A DNA stretch of 64,000 nucleotides from Pteria penguin (lineage: Eukaryota; Mollusca; Bivalvia; Pterioida; Pteriidae): the NCBI GenBank assembly GCA_035048485.1, contig CM068586.1:30069849-30133848 (forward strand), given 5' to 3'. Both the position numbers and the translations under genes were made by a program. The stretch's first letter is position 1; the number at the start of each line of letters is the position of its first letter. The notes under the pieces were generated by a model. That model was not told where the DNA came from, made no database searches, and was given only the letters and a program-made list of their open reading frames with translations. Shown in pieces: positions 37,501 through 49,500 of the stretch.

Positions 37501-40500
37501 ACCAAACTGTTTATGCTAGAATTTTAAACTTTGCACACTTATTTTTTATGACTAGAGGATGGACACTATTGATTTTCGAGGTCATATCTGCAAGGTCAAA
37601 GTCACAGTGCTTTATGTCAATTAGATTCTTGTCCAGGCCATACTTTTTACATCCTGCATGGATTTGAATAGCATTTCACAGGATTGTTGCTCAGGATCCA
37701 ATGGTGTGTCATGACCTTGACTCAAAGGTTATATCTGCAAGGTCAAGGTTACAATGCATATTATGGATAAATCTTTGTCTGGGCCGTAACTTTTTACCCC
37801 TTGCATAGGTTTGAGTAATATTTCACAGAATTGTTGCCCAGGACTTAAGGGTATGTCTTTATCTTAAATCAAGCTTATATCTGCAAGGTCAAGGTCACAC
37901 TGCATATGATGGGTAAATCTTTGTCTGGTCCATCATTTTTAGCCATTGCACGGATTTGAATTATATTTCACAGAATTGTTGACAAAGGTGAATTGTTTCC
38001 ATACTTTCAAATTCATCCCTTCAAACTAAGCGATGGGCATATTATGCCACACCAGGCGTTGCTCATTAGTTTTTCAACAAAGTTGAGATGAGCTTATGTT
38101 ATACCCATGGGAACTGCGTCCAGCTAAGAATTTTGGGATATCTCAGTACAGAATAAAGTACTCATGCCAGTAACCAGACCTGCATCAGTGGTTCCTCTTA
38201 AATTATCAAGATGGACTGAATTATCAGATGCTATATCTGACCTACTTGTTTTCACATGAGTGACTTGGTTAAGAAGTTTGGGGTGGCTCAGTATTAGACA
38301 AATCTGTCTGTGGTTCCTATCTTGATATTCTATTATCAAATTTGAATTTGTACTGACTATGCTATAAGTTTAAAGTCAACTTCCTGAAAATGCAGTTTTT
38401 GAGGTGAGCTATGTAATCTTTGATAATCCTGTGTCTTTTTAAGAATGAATATGTTTTCTGAAAAAGTAGACTTTTATTTTTGTATTTTGACTTATTCATA
38501 TTTTCTCTTTTTAGAACTGGTCTTTTTACACCAGACATGGCATTTGAAGCAATTGTAAAGAAACAAATTGAAAAATTGAAAGGACCATCCTTGAAAACTA
38601 TTGATCTCGTGGTTATGGAACTCACCAATGTAGTTCGGAAATGCACTGAAAAAGTAAGTATGAGAAGAATTGAGAAGATAAGTAATTTCCATGTTTTTGT
38701 ATGAAGTCCATTATTGTCACATCCTTCACAAAATATAGCTCCAGGGATATACCAAGTTACTAATCTAGAAATGGATTCTATGTAAATCCTGTAACGACAG
38801 TGGCTGTGCAGAAGATAGAGTGGTCATCACAGTTTTTGAGTGTGGAAACCCACACTGGCAGTGGGACAGAAACCCTATATCTTTCCATATTGTAGGGCAA
38901 GTTCTTTATCAAACCATGGTTTTAAAGTGTAATACATGTTTATTGTCTTGTATATAAAGTGGAGCTGTTACTATATAGACCTTTTAGATGGCTTTGAAAA
39001 TCATGTTTTGCTGCATAATAATAGATTATGAATATATACATTGCTAACTTTACTTGGTCCTTTGTCATATTTATTATTAAAATCTCCTCTGAGATCAAGA
39101 AATTTGCCAAATTTCAGTCATTAAAGTATGATTTTAAATGGTTACTAGAATTGTTTTGAGGTCTTTATGTTTGAGATTTTTATGGACTATTCACTTATGA
39201 TGAAGAAATAAGTTTGCCAACAGGTGAGATGATAGACATTTGGTATCAGCCACTTATTTTCGAGGTCTCCTCAATGTTTGATTCATTTCAAGTTAACTGT
39301 ATTTGACAGAGAGATAAGTTTTATAATATTTGTAATTCCTTTTGTTGTATGTGTACATTTACAGATGAGCAGATATCCTAGGTTACGTGAGGAAACTGAA
39401 CGCATTGTCAACACCAGAATCAGAGAGAGAGAAGCCAGTGCCAAAGACCAGCTTCTACTATTAGTCGAGTTACAGTTGTCATACATGAACACTAATCATG
39501 AAGATTTCATTGGTTTTGCAAAGTAAGTTTTGAGTGAATTTTCAGTGCAAGATGTCTGTGAGACAAGGGTTCGATTTACAAGAAAGACCAATATTAATTA
39601 TGTGCTGCAATAAATAGAATTGGTAATTTGGTTGTTATACTCATGATCAGTGGTGTATGTAAGAGATTTATTAAAGTATTATACACACTAACTTGTATGA
39701 GGTTTATATTCACAAGCAAGCAGGGGGGGGGGAGCATAGAATCAAGCCAATTCACTGAGATTTTAGTTTATCTGGTTTTTTTTTCTTTATCTTTATTTAA
39801 TATAAGGTTTTCTATCTAACATTATTATATATAGCAGAATTATACATATGTTTCGTGGGATTCCATCAAATGTGAATATTTGACTGAATGATAACATTGT
39901 AATGAAAAAAATGAATGAAAATTCAAGAATGAATATGTTAAAATCATTTGCATTGTGGCTGTTATTTAAAGTATTCCAAGGTAAAGATAAAGAAAAAATT
40001 TGAATAATGCAGTAGGTCAATAGCAAACTTACAGAAATGCTTGCATTGTCTTAGTTGTCTCAGAGCCATATATCTGTTTTTTATTTTCAAAATTTTTACT
40101 TGCCTTTAAAAGTCGAAAAGATCTAAATACGTACAGTATTGCAGAATTAAGAATATAGTGATGTGTACGGTGCCTTACTTAGATTTTAATTTTGTGCGTA
40201 AAATCTGTTCTAGACTAAAATCTGAGTTTTTGAGGTGAGGTATATCTGTAACTTTTGTGCACTTATATCACCTACATGTACTCACTGATCATGAAGTTTG
40301 AAGTTACTGCTTATTTGACAGTTTCTTTAAGTATATATGTGTTGATTATGATTTGTGAAAATAAATCATGGTTCATTTCAGTGTTGATCCGTGGAGGTAT
40401 TATATCTCAAATGATATGTTTTTCTTAGATTTTATCATAGCTTTGAATTAAGATTTGGATGAAAATTTGCACTGATCTTCTTTCTCTACTTCTTTTAAAT

Positions 40501-43500
40501 AAATGGAGGAATGAATCATTCTGGTTTAAAAACTTGACAGAGACAGAAGGACATAATTTTGATCAAGAGTTACTGGAATTTTATCAGTACAAGCATTTTA
40601 GAATATCTGACATAAAATTATTATCAGTTAAATATTGTAAAGAAATATGTAATACAAACACTCTTTGCCGCAAATGTGACTAAATTGGCTAATATTTGAT
40701 AAACAAATATATCAAATTGTATTCACAATCTCATGCAGTATTGTCAACAAGTTTATCAAATTTTGCGGCAAAGAGTGTTTGTATTATTTCTTTTAGTATA
40801 TTTTACTTCCCTTTGGAGGACTACTTATTATATCTTAAGTTAAATATTGGAGAAATAAACATGTTTATTTCTTTTTTGATCTTTTTTATGCTCCGGATCG
40901 ATTGATTGAGGGCATATTGTTTTTGTCTTGTCTGTTTGTTTGTCTGTCTGTCGTCAACTTTAACCTTGGCTGTAACTTTTGAACCGTGAGGGATAGAGAC
41001 TTCATGTTTGACATGTTTACTCAATGGATGAAGCCCTTTCAAAAAAGACACCAAAGTTGATGACCTTTTGTCTTTGACAATGATCTTCATGCTAAAAATA
41101 ACTTTTTGGATTTTGGTGCTCCCAGGGGCATTAGTGTTTCACAAACACAGCTTGTTAAATTTTATAAAAGGATACCTTTTAAATTTTTAAATGAGATACC
41201 TATACTCCTAAATGCATGGAACTTAACTGATTAATTTTTCAATACACTGCATAATATCGTACATATTAGCCCATTTAGTGTAAATGTACAAAGGTTTATT
41301 TAGATAATTTCATTATCATAAGACTTGGTATTGTGTTCACAATCTCATGTAATATTGTCAACAAGTTTATCAGGATTTATCTTATTAGTCCATCAAATAT
41401 TTATCTTATTTGTAAATCAGATTTGTTTATCATATTATAAGTTATCTTATATGCAATACATGTAATATGTAACAAAACAAAACAAGAAATATTTGATGTA
41501 AGTGAATTAAGTTTGAATTAAGTTTGATATATAAAATCAACTCTGGAAGAAATTGATTAGAGTAGAATGGGAAAAAAATGGTAAATGACCACTGAATTGG
41601 AAACATGGGTGTATCATCTGATGGCAGAGTTATTTCAAACTGCACTCTGAAATACAGTGAACAGTATACATGTATTAAAGAAATGGTTATGAAATCTGAA
41701 TACACACCATGTTTATATCAATGGAAATGTACATATGGGAAACATCATTTTTGAAGTATTACTTCCCAAATATATATTTGTTCAATTATGTGCTTTCTTT
41801 TTTATATATGAAAATTATTTATCATAAAACTATTTCACTACAGTGCTCAAAATAAGACGCAGGATGTACAGAGGAAGAAAGTAGGCAACCAGGTACAGAG
41901 TTTGTTATTGTAGGATAACATATATTTTTATGACTCTTTGGAGACCAATATGTCAAGCTAATATAATCATAATTTATTTTCGGGCAATCAGTATATATTT
42001 CAATTAAGTGTTTGAAACTTTAACTGATTTTAGCTATTTCAATCAATTCAAGTCAAAGGACACAAATTTCATTGATTACCTCTCCCAGATTTCATAGAGA
42101 GATATTCTTCTCCCTGATATTTCATGTCTTGCGGCTCTTGTAACCAGGTTACACCATGTTGACATGATTATACAAACACTCAAATTTGTTAGATTTTGTT
42201 TTCTGACTTCTGTAACCTATGCAGTTGTTACACGTAGTTGACATGGATCAATTTCATATGCTTTATTCACTTTAGTTATTATGTAGCCGAATTTGCACCA
42301 AGTGCCAAAGATGTTTATTTTGTTATGATACAAAATAAATGTAGAAGTATGAAATGATGAAATTTAGCTTTTTATAGTATCTGAATGTTTTGTTTACAAA
42401 AATAGGTAATGTGTACTTAATTCTGGATTTTGTATTTGTGAAACATGGCAATATTAAGATTTGTACATAAGTATTCAGGAATATTAGAACTGTGAAAAAG
42501 AAAAACAGAATGTGAAAAAATACATTTCAAAGTAGTATAAGAAGTGACTTCTGAAAAAATATGCATCTGGGAAATATGCATTTGTAATTGTTAAATTTTT
42601 GAGTATGAAATATCTTTTGTTTCTAGGTGATTAGGAAAGGCTGGTTAACCTTACATAACATCAGCTTCATGAAAGGAGGTTCGAAAGATTTCTGGTTTGT
42701 CTTGACAGCAGAGAACTTGTCTTGGTTTAAAGATGAGGAGGTAGGTATACATGTGGATAACACATTGAAGGGAGATAAATCATGCATGTATGAATCATTC
42801 AGTCAATTAAATCTTAAGAAGATATCATATTCTTTTTGTTTTAATTTTAGCACCAGTAATATTCAAGTATTGCAAATGTAATTCTGAATATAGGTTTCAA
42901 AACTGAAATATGATTACAAACAGATCAAAATGTGTCAAATCTCATTGTATACATATGATTAATTTTGAAGTAGAGTCTGTATAATATGAACTGCAGAGAT
43001 TTATAATGGAAGAAGTTGGCAAGGCTTTATGTAGTTCTTAATTTCTTCAGAATTACAGTACAAATTTTAATCTATGATGATTGTGAAAATGAAAAATATG
43101 TATGAATATAAACTTATTCACAGTGTATAAAATGCGCCAGTTTTCCCCTTCTATTCCCTTTTACCTAAATGCCATTGACAGAGGATCATATTAAAGTTTT
43201 GTTCATAATTAGGCACAATACTTTCATAAGAACTCATACATGTCTTGTATTCAACATTTTGCAAGTTTTTTGGGGAAAAAAGTTTGGATATTTCCTTCTT
43301 GATGCAATTCAGTAATATTTTATGTTCTATATTAAATTGCTGACAGCAAGGTTTCCCTTGATTATTGAAGAATTATTCGTATTGACTAGTGTTGAAGTAA
43401 GGTATTGGAAGATGTGCCTCTTTTTGTGAAAAAACTTTGACTTTTGACCTTGCAGGAAAAAGAAAAGAAATATATGCTTCCTGTGGACAATTTAAAAGTG

Positions 43501-46500
43501 AAAGACATGGAAAGCACTGGCTTCATCTCCAGAAACCCTTCATTTGCTCTTTTTTCTACCACATCTAGGTATTTGACCTTGACCTGATGTTGCCAATAGT
43601 TATCATCTGGCAAAATTGTCTTACCATGTTGTCTCATACTCGGTGGGCATGTGTACATACAGGCTGCATGGGAAAACTCTGCACTTAAAGGAGAGACATC
43701 ATGATAAAATTTATCTGATGTTTTATTTAGATCATTCACATTTACTTTATCACCTTTATCATTTCTTCTAATTAAATTCAGGCTGTACATGTGATCTGTG
43801 AAGCATTACGTGTTTTCTATAAATTATTTATGGTAGACATACTCACATTTTAGAACATATGTCGTATGGCTATATTATTATCAGAATTCTGAATTATCTG
43901 TATAAATAGGAGGGACATATATCATTTCAAAATATTTTTCTCTAACTACAAATTCAATTCTTTGAGAAAAATTTTGTTTGGAATGAATTTGCTTTTTTAA
44001 GATTTTAAAAAAGAATTTACTTTTTCATTGTAAAAGCAATAAATCTAGAGGTAAATATTATCGTCTATTTTGAAGTAAAATGAATATAAAAAACATGAAT
44101 TAAGTCCTATAAAAGTAAGAAAGTAAATAAACATTTTAAGAAGGCACACTATAATTTTCTTGTACCCTATATCATATCTGCTGCTTTAACCTCATTCATT
44201 CATCATGAATCCTTACTTTCATAATGTGAACATGTACATACATCATCACTTCCTGATGACCTTTTCACTGCTCTTGGAGGTTAATTATGCTGTCCATGCT
44301 CTGCCCATCCCCTCCAGCATGTAGGTAGAGATGCACATGCTTGTAGGTTATGTTACTGTACTCTTATGTTAGCTTTTCGATCCTAGGAAAGGGACAAGAA
44401 GTATTTACTTCCGTTGGATAACCTTAAGATTCGGGACATGCCTGATTCTGGTTTCATGAGCAAGCGTATAACATTTGCATTGTTTAATGCAGATAACAGG
44501 TTTGATTTTGATTTGTTTCTTCATTTGCATTCAGTATGTATATTTAGCAGTTGCTTTTTGATTTAGATTTACAGTTATTGAATTTTGAAAATTTCATAGA
44601 TTTTTTTTCTGAATATGAACATTTTTTAAGCTCACCTGAAAACATGCAGAAGAGGGCATCATTTTCTTTACTGTATATGTTCTTTGAAGTAATACACACG
44701 CAAAAAATTACAAGAATAGCAAAATAACAGAGAACGAGTATTTGCTAAAGGTTCATTTGTCTGCCACCAACTATAACTTTGGTTGTAACTTTGAATTTTC
44801 TTAAGAAATAAAGCATAGCATAAATTGATAATTTGAGATTTAGTGTGGCGTTTTAAGGTGAGCATATTTGGTTTCATTTAAATGTCTTGGGGTTTTTTTG
44901 TGACTGTTTCCTTTTTCTGACTATGTCTTAAGTGTTTGATTATACTTTATTTTGCATTTTATATTCATGTACTTCATCTGTATGATCACCAAGATTTACA
45001 ATCAAAACAGGTTTTATGTAAAATATTTAGTTTGTAGAATGCTTATGTAAGAGATATTTATAAAAAAAACTAATATAAATCATAGTGATTTTAACAGCTC
45101 TATTTGAATAAAATAATTTAACTAGCTCTTCATGTCCTATGTCAGTTGCCAAATAAAAATCTTTCTGAAACATCGCCACAAAATGAGAGTTTCCTCTGAC
45201 TAAGGTATATACAAAGATCTCCTATCATGCATTTATGTACCTACAGACTGCTTTCTTCATGGTTTCTGTTGTACAATTTCACACTTTCGTACTTCTAATT
45301 TTTTCATAGCATCGATATGAACTCAGTTACTCTCTTTCAATCGGTCTCTTTTCTGTGCAACATGATCACTCTAATTTTTATACTGTAATCGTTCAAGCAT
45401 GGTGTTCATGAGTTTCAGGTTTCTAGTGCACAACTTCCACTATCCTTCTTTCTTACCCTAGGGTTCATTTTTCTTTAAATGACCTTACTCGGTATTGGAT
45501 CTGTTATGGGACGTTTACATGTAGGAAATAAATACTGGACATATTTTCAGTTGAACATTTGATTCCATTGTATGTGGAATCACAAGTCTACCATGCAGCT
45601 GCTTAGAGTGCCACATATTGTTTGGATGCTGCTTGAAGCTAATTTCACCAGGGGATATAGAAATATGTAACACACCTTTGCTTACAATATTTATATTGCC
45701 TTTCTCAGGAAAAAGAGAAGAGATTCATGCTCCCCCTTGATGGCCTCAAAATCAAGGACCTGGAGAGCGGTATATTTACTAAACATTGTATTGCATTGTT
45801 TAATCCTGAGTCCAGGTATGTGACTATAGTCTGACGTAGATCTGGTGTGGCTTTACTGTATTCTAGCATGTACTAACAATGTAGTATTTACAAAGTGACT
45901 TCAATATCGATATGCAGAGATCAGATACAATTCTGTTAAAGGCTAACAGCTAAGAAAAATAAGTGTCTTTATAGCATTATTATGCTGTGTTTCTTTATAT
46001 CTGAAATTTTTGATCAAGTCATTCAATACATGAATAGTATCTGATATCTGCAATGCTGTAGTTTGGATGCGGTTGTTCTATATCGCTGTATAACTTATTA
46101 ATACTCTTTTGTTTAGATGTGTTACAAATATGAAACTGTTAACATATTGTAGGCCTCTAACATACTGAAAAATACAAAATAAATTGCAGAAAAGAATATT
46201 GTATTTAAGACTTTGCATTTGAAGATTTTTTTTTGCAAGGGTGTTCTGATTAAGGATTTATGTAAGAACAAAAAAACTTCAAAGTTGTGAGAACTTTGTA
46301 TGCTTAGTCTAAAAGGTGTATTTTATTTATTAAAAAAAAAAATGGATAGTCAAGTGATTATTAGATTAGAGGGATGTGAATTCCTACAGCAGATGACTCT
46401 GTAGAGGATTTCAAATTCTTTTTTTCTAACATAATGTTTTGTAAGAACATGTATATTCCTATTCTTTGATTGTTACAATTGCTGGAAGGAATTTTTAATT

Positions 46501-49500
46501 TCATACTGCAAAAGAGGAGTTTAAATTTGTAGAGTGCATTTCTAATATGGCTGAATATTTCGGCATTTTTATTAAAATAAATATTTAGTTTTTCTATTAC
46601 TGTAAAACACTTTTTATACACAAGGACTTTCTCTCATTTGATTCCACATGAAAATAAAGTCCTGCTGTCTGACAATTGAATTATAACATACATATGGCCT
46701 CATTTGAAACTTACTGTATATCTCATGAATTAAATCAAATGTTAGATAAAAGCGAAAATTTAAGTAAATAATGAAGTCAAAAAATAAAGTCACTTGAAAT
46801 ATGAGTGATTTACAGTATTGTATTTAATAGTCCTCTTTATTTTGATTGATTTTCTTAACAGTAGTCAGCTGTACTTTCAAACCATTCACTAGATTATCAA
46901 AATTGCTTTGTTGCTTCGTAAAACAGTTCCAGTGTTTTATTCTAAATAACAAGATCACATAAAAGTAACAGATGGGTTTGATTTGAGTCCTGTATGATTT
47001 GATGTTATATAAAATCAAAAGATACTGCAGAACACTGCATGTCACACTTGAAAGGATTTTGTCATCTTTGAAATGCCCCTAATATTTATTTCAGTGCAAC
47101 TGCATTTGCAGCAGGTAAACAAAGGTAAATTATGCATGGAATTAGTGTACTGCTGATTTATGATCAGAGCTGGAAGAGGTGACTACTGTTTGCCAAGGAA
47201 TCGGTGTATTGCCTTGTATCACTGTAGCCATCACTGTAGCCACTCGATTCTGTCATGCCTGGGTTCTATCCCTTTTCTCCGTAATGTGAAAATCTGGCAA
47301 GGTTGGCTGTCAGTGCAGCTATTAAGATGTAATCTATGTGTGTATTACACATAAACAAATAAAACAATAAAAAGGAGGTCTTTAATAATGAATAATCTTT
47401 CTTGATGGCTTTTATATGCAATATTTACGCTATTGTCTTTCAAATAGATCTCGGAAAAGTCATGTAATATTTCCTGTTTTGGATCACTGCCTAATCTTCC
47501 AGGATTTGATCGTTAATGTTCGGAGAGGGTTAAATACGATGCCTATGACATGAATTACATTGTATTGAAAGAGTAAAATTATAATACATGTACAGCTTTT
47601 TTTCTGTGATATAATATACATATAGTTAAACAGATTTCATGTTGGTGTTGGGGTAGTCCTCTTGGTATTGATTTTAAACAAAATGTTAAGACTGTTTGTG
47701 ACTTGCCAAGAAATAATGTTTTTTTTTATTAGTTATTTTTACACAATCAAACACAAATAGTTCATCATTAATTTATTAACTTCTCTACATACCTAAATCT
47801 AAGACTAATAATAAACTATACTAAACATAGTAAACACACAAGGTATAATACACATTGTAAATGTGATCTGGGGTGATCCCGGCAGACATTATCAAATAAT
47901 CTAAAGACAAGTTGGTCTGGGGTGAACCCAGCAGACATTATCAAATAATCTAAAGACAAGTTGGTCTGGGGTGATCCCGGCAGACATTATCAAATAATCT
48001 AAAGACAAGTTGGTCTGGGGTGAACCCGGCAGACATTATCAAATAATCTAAAGACAAGTTGGTCTGGGGTGATCCCGGCAGACATTATCAAATAATCTAA
48101 AGACAAGTTGGTCTGGGGTGATCCCGGCAGACATTATCAAATAATCTAAAGACAAATTGGTCTGGGGTGATCCCGGCAGACATTATCAAATAATCTAAAG
48201 ACAAGTTGGTCTGGGGTGATCCCGGCAGACATTATCAAATAATCTAAAGACAAATTGGTCTGGGGTGATCCCGGCAGACATTATCAAATAATCTAAAAAC
48301 AAGTTGGTCTGGGGTGAACCTGGTAGACCTCAAATGAGATATATATGATCTGATAGACCTAAACAACTTAGATGTGTGATCTGGAATGAACCCGGCAGAT
48401 CTAACACTGACAATCTAAACATAAGTTGGTCTGGGGTGAACCTGGCAGACCTCAAATGAGATATATATGATCTGATAGACTTAAACAACTTAGATGTGCG
48501 ATCTGGGGTGAAACCGGCAGATCTAACACTGAAAATGCCTAGAGGAGGTTGGTATGGATTGTACATGTACCGGCATGTACCTCTGTGTTTTTTTTCTCAA
48601 TTGACTGTAATACCTTAACTATAATAGCACATCATTTATTTAAGAATACATGGATTGTGGGAGAAGTGAAGAGTAATGTATGCCGAGTTATGTACAATAT
48701 AACTAAAAGTAGCCCCTATAGAGACAGGAATATAAACATAATGTAAGAATAAGTTCATATTGAATTCAAAACCACAAATAGTGTCAATTCATGGTGTTGC
48801 TGGGGTAATGGGTGGGTAAAAAAAACTGATAAACAAACTTATAAGTAAGGCGATCTTGCATCTATTTCTACTCTGCGTATGAAACTGGATACTGTACTAA
48901 TCAAAACTGAATTCTGATTGGTTGATAGTCTAACCCTAATTATGCATATGATAATGAGTTAAGAACTTAATGACTCGAATATAAACGTACCGCAAATTAA
49001 TACGCAGATATATATGTACATGTATTGCATTTCAAGAAAGAAAACAAACGATGTAATATGATGGGAAAGTCAGAAAATCATAGACAAGATACAATGATTG
49101 TGTATAAATTGCAATTTAAAATCTTAAATAATATTATTTTTTTCTTATTTTTGCTTTTAAAGGAAAATGGATGGAAAGAATACTAGATATATTTAATTGA
49201 ACAAAAAAGACAAAAGATTTTAACTATGTTTATCTTCCTTTTTAATGCAGATGCTTTTTTTTAGATCATTCATTTGCTATCAACAAAGAATAGAATTTGT
49301 ATGTATCAAGTTTTTTGAAATGTTGTAACTTATAAGATATTCATGTATAATTTTCATCATGGTTAAAGAAATATTTTCTTGGTACAAAAAAATCTTCTTC
49401 AATTATTCACATGTTCTAATAAAAGTGGTGCATTTGAAAATTAATATCTACTCACCTCTTACAGAATTTAATGTATGATGCAGAAGGGATATATTTATAT

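Larger units (their letters stand above)
39523..41843 (+). other. Dynamin intron 11
   Basis: Holds a 24-bp perfect inverted repeat pair, a hairpin-led repeat at 40888 and otherwise AT-rich sequence. The phrase cacaatctcatg..tattgtcaacaagtttatca occurs at about 40719 and again at about 41338, on either side of the hairpin-led repeat. Confidence 0.6.
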
